Shown here: in pieces, positions 51,900 through 64,000 of the stretch
How the letters are laid out: each line of letters opens with the position of its first letter
Numbering within the stretch: position 1 is the first letter of the stretch
NCBI GenBank assembly: GCA_024362935.1
Contig: JANCRA010000025.1
Span: 10,752,936 to 10,816,935, forward strand
Source: Setophaga petechia
Taxonomy: Eukaryota; Chordata; Aves; Passeriformes; Parulidae
Length of the DNA: 64,000 nucleotides
Reading direction: 5' to 3'
Notes under the pieces: model-generated
Databases searched by the model: none
Told to the model about the DNA's origin: nothing
The model's input: the letters and a program-made list of their open reading frames with translations, nothing else
Made by a program: the position numbers and the translations under genes

Positions 51900-54800
51900 A
51901 TACCATTTTGTCTGTCTTAGTTTTTCATAGATATAAACAATCTTAGTGTCAGTGTGAAGAGAGAGATCACATCCCTTCACCTGCTTCAAAAAAGCTGACT
52001 GCCCATCCTCAAAAACATTTCAACCAGACAGTTATGGTCACATTGGTCTAGCTAGGCAGAGCTGAATCTCTGACATGTGTAATAGAGTCAAGGGAAATGC
52101 AAATTATACAGTTTCGAGATTGCTGAACTGAAAAGACATTCTGTAAAAAGGACAAATATTTTCCTTTTCAAATTCTAGTTCATGGATTTCAGAAAGTCTT
52201 TCAAAGTATTTCCAAGGAGACTTTGAAAGATAACTGAAATAGTAAACCTACTGTCAACACCCCTTGCTTAGTTGAACTCTGCTTGCAACCTGTCCTGGAA
52301 AAATTTTAAGAGAAGCACTGGAAAAAAAAGATGCAAATTACTAAAGACTATGAGGAATTTGACTTTGCCTGTCTTATCTGTACCTTATGCTGTACTTTAA
52401 TTCAAGTCTCCACTACCATGTTATCCATCTTTTAGTAAAGTAAGTTACATGAGGAGACACGTCTATTTTCACTCTTTCCCTTCAAGTAACATTTGTTCAA
52501 ATACCAAGAGACAAATTTCCTGGAGAAAAGCATTACACCCTTCAGCAGTTAAGAAGTCAAACACTTTCTTATACAGTCAGACACAGTGATTGAAAATGCC
52601 TAAAGAGGGATTGTGCAAGAGAGGAAACTCATATCCCTAATTTTCTCTTTCAACCTCAGTGTTCTCCACACCAATCCAACTTTCTCATGGGAAGCAAATG
52701 CAGCTGGTGTAGGACAGCCTCTGTTGAAATTCCATGTTGAATTTCCATCACAGTCACTGCTTGGGCAACATACCAACCAGTACTGCTGCACACCTCTCAC
52801 CAGATCCTCAGGAGATGAACCTATCTCAGCTCCCAGAGCTGCCTGGAATGCTTTATTTTATTCTTAATTTAAAAACTCTCTCAACACAAACATATAGATA
52901 TTTAGAGGAAGTAAAACACAGTTGAAGTGTTTACATTTCTTTCCTGTTAACATTTCTTGCTGCAATAGATTTGTGATTGTAAATTACACTGAGGTGAAAA
53001 AGGAAGCATTTCAAATGATCAGGACAAAATCCAGCTGGATAAAACACCAGTTATGTCCTGAAACCCACAACTCAGAACAGTAGAAGAATCTAACAATAGC
53101 TACCTGGAAATGATCTTTGGCCTTCCTATTCCTTCCCCAACTTTTCCAATACCAAACCTGCTGAGCTTTCACAAACATTGCATGTATTTCATGCTGCACT
53201 GTAGCACAAGCAAACAGTTTAGCAAGAGAAATGCCCACAAATATTTGACAGCAGACAAACACATAACAGAAAGAACTGTTCTGGAGCAGGGACATGTACC
53301 AAGCTTCATAATTTCAAGCAGAAATACAGGCTACATGGAGGGACACAGCTCAAGATAAGGTTCTAAAACCTCATCTGCAAGAGTAAGGGTAGTAAGATGC
53401 ATCCAACCTCACCTCTCCAGCCTTTCCTTTGTCCTCAAAGACCTTGCACTGGTCTTCCACAGCTATTCCCATGACACGAGTAATTGCCTACAATTTAGTT
53501 AAACTTCATCATGGCTAGTTTTTAGCTGATTAGAGAAATCCCTATTGACCCACTATTTCCAGAAGTGAAATATAAGATTTCCCCCTTCTGCCACAGCAAC
53601 AAGAATGTCTACCAGGAATCTCTGAGCTTTCCACATGGAAGCAGGAACAATACCTTTAGAGATCAGTCATGATTTTCACGTCCCTTTTCTACCTCATTTC
53701 CTTCCAGCACTCTTTTGATACCAAGCCAAGAACAAGCAGTGTGTGCATTTAAAGCAATAAAAAACCAGCACAAGTTAAGTGTCCTCCCACCCACATTTTA
53801 CTGGAACTCGCTATCATGAAGCTGAACAGGGATTGGAGTGGCACCTGATTAACAATGGAAACCTGTTACACACAAAACCTTGGTGAAACTGTTTTATTTT
53901 ATAAGCAATTCATCACTGTGCTCTCAGATTTCCTCCTGGCATGGCTATAGCTGCCACCATTACAGGATGCCACCTGGATTTTCTTTCTGAGTAGATTAGA
54001 AGAAATTCTGTGTAGTTTTTGCTCAGAAAGGTGACAGAAATGAGCACCATGTTGTCTAGAGGGAAGGTAAGATAATGGGAGCTCACAGTTTGGAAAGGGG
54101 GGATGACAACCCCACAGCTGTTCAAGGCTGTGTCAAGCACACAAAGAGAGAAGGGCACATCACCCCAGCCTATGCAGGAGGCAGGCAATACAGAAAGTCC
54201 AATGACATTTCTTTAGGTGGAGATTAGCTGATACATTGGCAAGGACAAAAGAAGTGCAACTTAGGCAAACAGAATGTAGTCTATTGATTTTAATCATTTA
54301 TTTAATGCTATCAAGAGGTGGTGACAACATAAAAGTTATGAGCCCAGTGTTTGTCCACTTTGGGGTCCTTTGTACCTGACTTCTGAGCCATGTGAACCAC
54401 TTTTTCTAGTTTTTCTTTACATAGGCCAAAAACTTGCTTTAAAGAAATACAAATATAATCTCAAATACTTTCACTGTCATGGAACTAACTTTGTCATATG
54501 CATTTTTAAGAAAAATTTCCCAAAAACTACACCACTTATTATAAAATCATGTAGTGCTCTGCCAGTGATTTTAGAGTTTCAGAGCTCCAAAGGAACTCAC
54601 TAAGCAATGGAGAGGGGTAAGACCTCCTTGGAACAACAAGGCACATAACACACACCAGTTCTGGGGAGTCTTGCAAAGAATTAAAACAGCTTTAATTGCC
54701 AGCCAAATAGGAGACAGGGAATAAAGGCTTTCTCTCCAGGGAGAAAAGAAAATCCTGATGTCACACTTGTGTCAGTGCATGGCAGATCACTTTGTGGAAT

Positions 54801-55762
54801 GAGGTGCTGTGGGCAGAATCAATCACCCATCAAGTTTAGAGACAATACAGTTGAGACAAAGAAAGGTAACATGAAACTCTCACTTGTGTATTCCCTTTAC
54901 CCCTGTGCCCTCTGAAATTATATCCTCCATCTGCAGATACCATGTTATTTGGCAATCCCAGCAGTCTGATCAAAGCTCTTCACCCAGCCCAGCTGAGCTC
55001 ACAGCCATGGGCCTCCCTTGGGGCACAGACACCCACAAGCACTCGCCTTCCCTTCTCCACAGACCATGACAGGGCAGAACAGGGAAATGCTGTGAGCTGG
55101 TTGGTGCCTATTGAAAACAGCTCTGGCCATGCCCTCCCCTCCATTGTGTCTTGACCAGAATGGAGCAAAGGTCCTTTTTTTCCTCTTATTTAACAGGAAA
55201 CAGTTATCTGCAACACTTCCTCCCGGATATTTTCATAACCCCACCAAGACATTCCTTACAGGCACTGACTTAAACTTTGAGGATATCCCAAATTTCTCCT
55301 TGCCACGACTGCATCAGCAGCACTGGCATCCAGTTTTGAGGGCAGCCCAGTGCCATTACTGTGATTTCCACCCAGGGCACTCCCCCTGCCAGCCAGCACA
55401 GCAGGGCTTAAACCAGAGCTGACTGCTCCATGGAGGAAGGAACACATTTAGCAAACATTCCCCAACCTCATGCTCCTGTGCCTGGTGGTTAGAGGGGGCT
55501 GCAAAAGACAGATGACAGTGAAGCAAATAGCAGGGGAAGGGGGAAGGAGGGGGAAAGGGAGACCTACAGGGAGGAAGGCTGGGGGGAAGGATATGGTCTA
55601 CTATGGAGAATCCTGTCAGGATGCAATTTATTTTCGTTTTGTGCAGGAGTATAATGGTGCACCGCCTGAGCTCTCTCAATAGCTGTTTTGAAGCGAACCA
55701 GGGCTGGTATGTCTTTAATTTATCATTTCATTATGAAACGGTTTCCCTTCCAAGAAGCCTTC

Positions 55763-55836
55763 AAGTCAGGAAGCTCTGTCTGCCCACACAGGAAATTCCT
55801 TTGCAGCAACTTCCCCAAAAAGGAAATTTCCCTCAG
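55763..55836. repeat. Recurrent GGAAATTTCC element, copy 4
   Basis: gtcaggaagctctgtctgcc is followed by cacacaggaaattccttt, then caacttccccaaaaaggaaa and tttccctcag. It carries both the two-part arrangement of copies 1 and 2 and the second-half word shared with copies 3 and 5, and so links the group. Confidence 0.45.
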
Positions 55837-56100
55837 AAGTGAGCCCAGCTCATGCCTTTGAGCAGAGCTGTTTGAAGAGGCTGTGGCATGCGAGCCCTGC
55901 GAACAGCCCTGCCTGCCCTGGGATCTGCAGCTCTGCCCTCCAGCTCCCCTCTCCCCGGGGACAGCCAGGAGTGCTCTCAGGGCACAAGGCACTGCTTTTT
56001 ACCAGAAAAAAATATCTTGAGAGAGGCACAGGACACACAGAGCTGCCAAAGAGCAGAGGAAGAGGAGGGGGAGCTGTAGAAAAGCTTTGCAAACTATTGT

Positions 56101-56235
56101 AATCTCCCGCTTGAAAATCAGGGAAAATTCTCCAGCCTATCTTCGATCTCTCCGATGGTATGTCAGAGACGGCACGCTGTCCCTTACAAGTACCGTGGCT
56201 TTTATTTAACGAGCTCGAAAACAAAGGAGAAGGGA
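56101..56235. promoter_or_regulatory. CpG-retaining patch, possible conserved element
   Basis: I count about eight CpG dinucleotides between 56107 and 56217 in sequence that is not otherwise GC-rich, against very few in most of the surrounding intron. CpG retention in an intron usually means an unmethylated regulatory element, a conserved element or a young insertion. No coding frame, transposon or named motif was recognised. Confidence 0.3.
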
Positions 56236-59200
56236 GGGGAGGATATACAGCGGGAAGGGGGAGAACCACATTTACAAAAATGAATCTCACAGACATCTTG
56301 TGAATCACTAAGTGGGAGAGAGCCAAGAACATCCAGGCCAGAGTGAATAACGACATACGGTATTTTATGAAGCACCTTAGCAAAGGGATACAGATCAGAA
56401 GCACTACCAGTCTTCCAGCTAGTTTTTAATTTACCATTTAAAATCACAAATAATACTGAATAACTGTGTTTAACCACTACACCCAGAAACCCAAACTGTT
56501 GTTTGGGGCAAGAGAGAAAGCAGAACTGAAATTCATGTTAACATTTACACGGATGTGAGACAGGGCCATAAAAAGGGCCACAGGTCAAACTGGATCTTGG
56601 ACTGAACAACAGCTTAGAAAAATGAAAGCAATCCTTTGAGGGTGTATGGGAGAAACAAATGCCAGGGATAACAGAATTGCATATGGGGGTGACTACAATC
56701 CACAGGAGGCTTATATGCTATGGAGCATTTTTCCCAGTTTCAACTTCAAAATTTGTTTTTCAATCACTTGGAGCAAACCTGGTCCCTAAAGCTGAAGCTC
56801 CAGGAGGTGGCTGCCTGCCCTTCCCTCCCATTCCCCCCTTACCAGATAGCTTTGCCCTGTTCCCTCGCCAGCTAATTTACATGACTTTTTTTTCCTCTCT
56901 TGCTGCCCTTGGCATTACATTCATCGATCCAGTCAGCTGTTGTGTAAAAGAGACTTTTGTCAGAATTGCTTAAAGGCAAATCCCCTCACTTAACTTTTTT
57001 TCTGTGGCCTCTAGCTGATGAGTTAGTTATCACCTAAAAGAGCCCTCTGGCGTAGCATATGCGTACTGAATATATATCTGCTTGGACGGCATCCACACTA
57101 CTGTCAAATCACTGGAGATAGTTATGACATGGGGAAAAATATAAAAATTACCATACTAGGAAAGATCCCCAACCCATCTACCCAAACACCTACAGCAGTT
57201 GATATACAAGCAAAAAGTGAAAGGAACAAGGAAACAAGAAGCAATCTCTACTATAACATACATTACTTATCTCAGCCTCTGGTAATTTGTGTTTTAAGGA
57301 ACTCATGAGCTGTGGTTGCATGCAGGCCACTGTTTCCATACTGACCACATGGCCTATCCCTCTGCACAGGTTTATCTGGTTCCTTTTAGAGATCCATTCA
57401 CACTTTCAGCCCTGCAAACATCTTCCTGCAATGATTTCTTTCATGTAGTGATGCATCCTCATTCTTGTTTCTTTTAGACATGTTGCCCAATGACTTATCT
57501 TGGATCTCTGGATTTGCTGTTCTGTCAGGAACTGTGAATAATCATTTCCTGGTCACCTTCTCCATACCAAGTATGATTTCATAGCCACATTATAACTTTC
57601 TCCCTGCAAACCTAGTCACTTAGAAAACGACCTTTTCTTTAAACTGCAGGGTCCTGTTGCCCCTCTCATTTCCTAGGAACAGGAGGACTGAGGAAGTAGT
57701 CTGTTCTAACTAAGTTCCCTAGCACAAAAATGACCACGTGGATGAGACCACCACACCCACAGTGGGTCAAAGTTTGAATAAATACGAAGCATTAAGATAC
57801 CTTCCAAAGAATTCATGAGCTTTAACAAGCTTCTGTCAGAACTTCAGTTGTGGAAAAATTGTGGAATCTATGCACAGTTGCTATACATATTGGAGTCTGG
57901 TGACTGATTTTTGACAAATATCTTTGCTTAATCTACAGTCAAGGGACATTCACAGGTATTACTGTAAAACCACATGAAAATGTCATGACCTACTCGCATC
58001 AGTAATTGTTTTCTGCTGAACAACCACAACATCCTTCTGAATGAGATTTCCTTGTACTGTGGTCCCATATGAAAAACTGAGAAAAATTATCAAAATAAGG
58101 ATAGTTTACTTTCATCCCAATTCTGAATGAAATTTTAACTAAATTAACTGAACAGCTAATTTAGTAGATGACCACAACTTCAAGTTGTAATGACATGCAG
58201 GGCATTTTATTCCTACTGAAAATGTCCCTGTTCTTCTTGACAACTGTCAGGACCTATTGAATGCAACTGTCATGATGCTCAAATTATTTAAAGCATATGT
58301 GTAATTTATAGCTGACCAAGAGACATGTTTTGTACAGCAAATGATAATTTTACACCCTTTCTGTTGATGTTGTTGATACAGACTTATAAAACTGTGCAGT
58401 GAAAATGCTTCAGAGTGGGGCCAAATAATTTCAGGACAAAATTATCAGTGTAAGCTACCTTGATTCACAATAGGTTAGAATACTCTGATTATTTCAGCTT
58501 CCAAACTGGTGCCAAGACTATTTGTGGATTAGACTTCATATTAGTACTCCTCAGGAAGTGGCCTATGGAGTGCATGCAGTAAGAAAGCATTAAAAACAGC
58601 TGACTGAGCCCCATCTACAATTTTAAGCCAACTTGGAGATTTCACACATATACTGCTGACTCTGTACACTTGAACCAGTAAAAACAGACTGAAAGACCCC
58701 TTCAAACCTAAGCCTCTGGACTCAAACACAGCCAACCCTCTTGTGTCTGCTGGTTGCTGCTGAGATGTGGGGAGGGCAGCAATTCTGAGCCTGCTTACAA
58801 ACTCCTGTGACACAAAAGGCACCTTCTATCATCTTCTGCATCCGTTCTTTGTTTCATCATACTCAGTGATTTTACAACTCTGCCTAAAAGAAATGGTTGC
58901 AATGCATTCTAGGTGTTAATTAGTTTCAAAAGGAAAAGGAAAAGTTGCAGTCTCTCTGCATAAAACCTAAATACTTGAGCAAGCCTTCTTTCCACAGGAT
59001 CTAAATATGTACATGCACATGGAGATACATGTGTCAGACTAAAAAAAAAAAACCAAAATTTCTCAACTTTAAAATAAATTTTGATTGTTAACTCTTGTTT
59101 GAGTTCCAGTGGAGGTTTTGTGCTCACATGTTCTCAGTGCAAATGATGGAGCAGCAGAAAGGCCATGCGTGAGAAGCTGTGCTCTGAGGGTTATTTGGGT

Positions 59201-60450
59201 CTAGGTATATTCTCCCAGAACTCTCACAAGAAAATCATAATTATGGAGAACTCACCATAACAGTACAGATCCAACCAATTTAAAAGACATCTGGATTTAC
59301 TTCTGGGTGTTCTGTTGAACTGAATCAGCGCCAAACCTTGTGAGATTCAGCCATTGCTATTGCACACACTGATAATGGTGTGGCAGGAGGCCAGCAGCAA
59401 ATACTGACTCCTTTAACAGCCCAGCTGCTCCAGGTCTGCCCATCAAAACACAGCTCAGCTCGCCATCACTGTTACCTCTGCTGTCACTCCCAGTTCCTCT
59501 CCTTGCTTTTCATTCTGCATGATTTTAAAACTGAGAGGGGTGTAAAAATTGAAGATCTATAATGCTTTAGCTCTTACAGACATCCCTTGTACTATCCCTT
59601 GTTTCTATTTTGCTGAGCTCCAAGGCTTCAAATCCTGCACTAAACCCTACTGCATGTGACTGGTTCACCACTACTCCACACCACACACTGCATCCCTGAG
59701 AACATAAAGTGGAAGTAGAGAATGACTCCAGTGAGTTGGTTCTGCTCACTTTCAACAAGCAAAAAACCACCAAGCAAGCTGTACAGCAGCGATGAGACAA
59801 GCCCATGTATTTAATAACAACATTTGTCACCACTGCCTATTAGTATTTAAAGAGCAGTAAAAGAAACCAAACCTCTAATAAAAAGAACAAGGTGCTTTGA
59901 ACAATTACACACCCGGCAACACAGTAATGACTACCCAGAGTAATGAAGCTAAAAGCCCAGAGGTAGTAAGACTACTAAGGAACTTTCCAGGGAAGCAAGA
60001 TACAAAGAAGTACAACACAGAAAAACAAAAAAAAAAAAAGGAACAAAGAAGTATTTTGTACAGAGGGTTTTTCTGACAAAACGCCTTCACTGAATCATGG
60101 AGAGGAAGCGAAAGCCAGCAAAGAAGTTAAAAATTGAAGGAGACAGGTTGCTTGGAAGAAATCAGAACAAAAGAGAGAGTAGGAAGGAGGAACTTATACA
60201 CATAAAGGGAGATTTCCCCTACTAGGAAATACACAAGGACCCACTCAAGTGGCAGAACTGAAATGAGTAACTGGTTTGTGGACCAGCAGGAACTGGGGCT
60301 ACTTCCTTCTGCACTACCGAGAAGGAGGAAGTACAAAGGGAGAAATTCTCAGTATTGCACAAACCAAACAGGCACAGTCATTCTTTCATCTCTTCCCCCA
60401 AACACTGGCCAAGCAAGCAGAAGCACAGCACAAGCTTACAAATTTACTCT

Positions 60451-60462
60451 CACACACACACA
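60451..60462 (+). repeat. (CA)6 dinucleotide repeat
   Basis: Six CA units followed by tacattc. It is short and unremarkable. Confidence 0.95.
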
Positions 60463-60859
60463 TACATTCTAGATAAAACTGTGGGAACTCCTGGAGACAG
60501 TGAGACAACTCCTGTTCATTTCATTACGTCCAGTAGGTCACTTTTCACTTGGTTCAACCCCAACATTTTCACCCAGCACTTGTGCAATTTTGTTCCTGAG
60601 GGTCAAGCCCTGGTTACGCTTTCTGAACCCTCCTCTTTTACCACCATCACTTCTGTTGCTGGTGTCCAGGGTGGCCAAACCCTGCACTCTGGAACCTGTA
60701 CAGAGGGAGGGTATAAATATCACAGAATCTCTCTCCTGGCTTGAGTTGATAGAAACATTCTTTAAAGCTCAGCATCAAAGGATTCACTTTATAAGCTGCA
60801 AGCCTTGGTTCTTGTGCCAGCAGCGAGTTCTCCCCATAATTAATTAATGCCGTATTAAT

Positions 60860-61470
60860 TGTGCATGTTCCACGGGCCTGTTGGGGAGGTGTGGCAAGGC
60901 CTGCACACGCAGATCAACCTTGGCAGCTGCAGCCAAGAGAGGAGCACAGGAGACGGGAGGTAAAAGCCCTCTGGGTGCCTACAGAGGAGCACAAAGTGCT
61001 CAGGGGCTGTGGAGGGGCACGTGCTGAGCCCTGCCATGCCACTGCAGCCAACAAGGAGCGAGAGGGGCACGGGGGAATCTGCCACCAGCTGCACCCTTGT
61101 GCAATCCACTCGGCTCCGGGCCAGCCGTGAGCCAGCGGCCAAGAGGAGAAGCCCATGGCAGCTGAGTGCCCTCACTCACGGGCAGGGTTTGGCCACAAGT
61201 CACAAGATCCTGTGAAATGGCTGGAAGGAGAAAGGGGGAGGAGGAGAAGGGGGATTATTCCGCCTCATCTCTGTTGCGTTGATCCCCGGCTCTCTGAGGA
61301 CGTGGCAGCGCGGCCTTGCAGGGGCTCTGGCCATGGTTCAAGCAGGGCTGTACATCCAGCCCAGAACATCCACCTCACCACCCCATGGGAAAGCCAGGGA
61401 GCACTCAGGACAGGAACAAGTGGGAAAGGGGATAACCCAGCTGCCAACACCCCCGGTGACAATGCCCGCC
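60860..61470. promoter_or_regulatory. GC-rich, CpG-bearing patch in intron 2
   Basis: About 20 CpG by eye in roughly 610 bases, in sequence richer in G and C than the rest of the intron; the densest part is 61260-61312 (ccgcctc, ttgcgttg, ccccggc, gacgtgg, cagcgcggcc). This may be a weak CpG island and so an alternative promoter for an internal ETV6 transcript or for an antisense RNA. Open frames on both strands here (up to 142 codons) have no recognisable domain and fit chance in GC-rich DNA. Confidence 0.35.
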
Positions 61471-62488
61471 CTCAGCTGTGCCTCAGGACTTTGCTGGAAA
61501 CCCCCATCCATCACAGCCATGCAGGACATGCCAGCCTGCACAGATCCTTTCCTGCTGCAGCACAGAAACCAGGGACTGACTAAGGTCCAAGTGCTGCTCA
61601 AGATGATGTACAAAGTCCTCATCCTCTATACAGCTCTCAAGGCAGTGGACATGTATGTATTTTCAGCTGTAATCTGAATGACTGCTATAGTTAGCTTGAA
61701 ATTTAACCTGCAAAGACATTTTCACATTAGCTCTTGCAGCAAATTTATTCATCTCTATAAATTTTTGTGCGAGTAAATATTTGTTTCTCTGAAGGTACCG
61801 TGTGTTTGGTGTTTGCTTTTTAAAGAACAAAAAAGAGCAGGACTGGCGCGGGAAAATTTTAGCAGAAGTCCAAAGTGAAAGGCATGAAATTAAAAATACA
61901 TGAAACAACTGTAAAAAGGGGGAAGATAATGCAGAAAATTCAGGTTTATAAACTAACTGCACAGAATCATCTCAGCAAGTTACTTTTAGAAAAAAGGAAA
62001 TTCAGTCTAACCATGCATTTGCTACAGCATATCCACAGCAAATATGAAAGAAATGCAGTTGAAGATCACGCTACTTATTCTGAGATGACAAAGCACCTTA
62101 ACAAACTATACATAGAGAAGCTCTGAAATATAGGCACAAAGCAAAAGCATTAAGAATTCTGCACAAAGCAGGTAATACTTTCACTTCATGAGGGAGGCAA
62201 AATGCAATTTATGTTTACCATATAAAAAGGTGGCTTTTTTTCTTTCACACTGTTGTGAGAAGGATGAACAGAAATAAACAGACATCTAAACTTTACAAAA
62301 TTAAATCTATAAATGCAGCTTAAAAACTTGACTTATCTGGAAAGCAAATAGGTGCCAAACCTAAGACTTTTATTGTACACTGTCCCTTTCTTTCAGTAGT
62401 TTGAAATAAAAGCTAAACAGATCTCCCTACATTTTTTAAAAATAAAAAGGAAGCTATTTATAGCTGCCTTTATTGGAGCTCTTTCCTT

Positions 62489-62576
62489 ATCAGGAAGTAC
62501 GTAGCTGGGAATTACTATCTGCCTGCATCGGAAATTCTTTCAGGGATACAAAAACCCAAAAAGGAAATTTCCCTTC
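62489..62576. repeat. Recurrent GGAAATTTCC element, copy 5
   Basis: tatcaggaagtacgtagctg is followed by ctgcctgcatcggaaattcttt, then aaacccaaaaaggaaatttccctt. The order and wording parallel copy 4 (tcaggaag, tctgcc, ggaaattc-ttt, cccaaaaaggaaatttccct), with a longer spacer. Confidence 0.45.
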
Positions 62577-64000
62577 AAAAATATTCTGTGGGGGTTTTTT
62601 TTTGCTGCTGGTGGGCATTTTAAAATAAAATGTCAGTGTTCTGACCAGCTCACAGCCCATTTGGGATGTTTATTCTGCAAACAAGAAGCTTTAAGACACC
62701 TGAGGGAAACATGAAGAAAAAATGCTCCTAGAGAACTTGAGGAGGGAGAATGCTGAGAACATAGTATGAAAATAACCCTTTTTTTATCAGGATGCTGAGA
62801 CAGTGCAAATTCATTACCAGTGCTACAGGATCCACCTCTGAAATCAGTGTTTCTAAAGTTCCCAGCCCCTCCTGACTGAACTTCTGTGGCTCAGTTCCTA
62901 TGTTCCCCCTGCACCCTCAGGGCAGGAGTGGTGCATAGTCCAAAATTCATTGAAACTACCACTCTTCCTTAGAAAGGGGATGGAAAAAGCCCATACAGGG
63001 GTAGCACACCCTCCTGCACCTCACAGCACCAGGTCAGGGCAGAGGCCATGCAGGACATGGGGAGAGCAATGCTTTTCTGACATTCCTGCAGGACAGGAAC
63101 AGCTTCTCATAGCCCATGGGATCCAGTGCTACAAACAGCTCTGGACTTGGGACAGTGAATCTCCAGCTACAAAGAGCCCCACAGTAAACTCTCAGATTGG
63201 AAAACTTCTACTGTCTCCAAAGCAACCCCCATAACCAAGAATTTTCCTTTATCCTTCCTTTATCCTTCCTCTCCATTGCCTGCAGAACAGCCCATACTGT
63301 GCCTGTGGGCTCCAAAGGCAAAGAACATTTTGGTTAATCATTGGAGACGTTAATCTAATTTTTACTTGTCATGGTATAATTTAACATTTTCATTTTTTGG
63401 TCTGGCCACAGACCTACCTGACCATGCTGCCAGTACAGAGCAGACACTTTTTTTTCAGTGGGATACAAAAGCATAGGGAGATCAAAACCAGACAGGCAGA
63501 TGGAGTAAATAAAACAGGGTGCTTCAGGCTATTCCTGGGGTATGACTTCCATGCATAAAAACTCATGAGGAAAGATTTGGAGTTAAGCAAGTTTCCTAAT
63601 GCTCTGACTCTCAAAAGCCAATCAGTGGTGATTGTTTATTAACTCACAACATCACCAACCATATGCCTATTAAATCTATAACTAACTCATAACTTCTTGA
63701 ACAAGGATCACTGCTACATTAATAGGACCATGCTAGTCCTGTACAAAACATTTTACATGAAAAGTGAGCACATTCAAATGTATTCATCCCATAAAAGTGC
63801 ACAAGCATTCCACAAGGCTGGAATGCCTGATGCATTAAGAGCTCCACCCTCCCAAGAACCTCTGGAGAATGATAGTGCAAAGAGGCTCTTGGCTGAGGTG
63901 TTGGGACTGGGCCTCCAAATCTGGATGGAATCATTTTACCAAAAATGTCTTCAACAAACTCAAGAATCATTTAGCCCTTCTGCTCCAGCAGTAAAATGAG

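Larger units (their letters stand above)
41451..64000 (-). other. ETV6: ETV6 intron 2, distal half (continues beyond window)
   Basis: I looked on the minus strand for exon 2, which in human encodes ISYTPPESPVPSY through RLPAHLR, and did not find it, so the window most likely ends inside intron 2. Contents are a reverse CR1 fragment (about 41.81-42.34 kb), a 22-base tandem repeat (50444-50501), a long T tract (51014-51065), three more copies of the GGAAATTTCC element (51.8, 55.8, 62.5 kb), CpG-bearing patches at 48.4, 56.1 and 60.9-61.5 kb, and otherwise unremarkable A+T-rich intron DNA. Confidence 0.75.

Noticed and set aside
55850..56404. 184-codon minus-strand open frame
   Set aside because: Low-complexity proline- and serine-rich translation with no family resemblance; likely a chance frame in CpG-bearing intron DNA.
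60855..61175. 106-codon minus-strand frame with a signal-peptide-like start
   Set aside because: Lies in the GC-rich patch where several long frames overlap on both strands; no domain or splice support.
61155..61583. 142-codon plus-strand frame in the GC-rich patch
   Set aside because: Biased composition and no recognisable domain; GC-rich DNA has few stops.
20900..64000. Search for a second gene, tRNA, CRISPR array or endogenous retrovirus in intron 2
   Set aside because: No ordered retroviral motifs, paired LTRs, tRNA A/B-box cloverleaf or regularly spaced direct repeats were recognised by eye.

Overview
The window is vertebrate nuclear DNA, almost certainly from a bird. It is intron-rich, shows no prokaryotic gene structure, and its recognisable transposons are CR1-type LINEs with the typical avian CR1 tail. 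No Alu-, L1- or B-type mammalian repeats were seen. Its one firmly recognised gene is ETV6 (TEL), an ETS-family transcriptional repressor, transcribed from the minus strand.

Three consecutive ETV6 coding exons are present with clean splice sites. In transcript order they are exon 3 (20043-20207), exon 4 (16971-17105) and exon 5 (11941-12483), using human exon numbering. Exons 3 and 4 together encode most of the N-terminal SAM/pointed (PNT) oligomerisation domain. Exon 5 encodes the central, proline- and serine-rich repression region. All four bordering introns are phase 1, so the joined 843 bases stay in frame (281 codons, equivalent to human residues 55-337). The first two exons and the ETS DNA-binding exons (human 6-8) were not found. 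They presumably lie beyond the right and left edges respectively.

Layout: 1-11940 is intron 5 (partial). It carries a CR1 tail near 1.4 kb, a perfect 25-copy CCCTT array at 4786-4910 and a decayed CR1 reverse-transcriptase fragment around 6.15-6.8 kb. 12484-16970 is intron 4 and 17106-20042 is intron 3; neither contains a recognised gene. 20208-64000 is about 43.8 kb of intron 2 (partial). It holds an old amniote-type interspersed repeat at 21.3 kb, two tail-to-tail CR1 fragments at 41.2-42.3 kb, several short tandem repeats, a recurrent GGAAATTTCC-containing element at about five places, compact GATA/E-box clusters, and two CpG-bearing patches (about 56.1 and 60.9-61.5 kb) that could be regulatory. 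No second protein-coding gene, structural RNA gene or novel biochemical system could be supported. The remaining open frames look like chance frames in intronic DNA.
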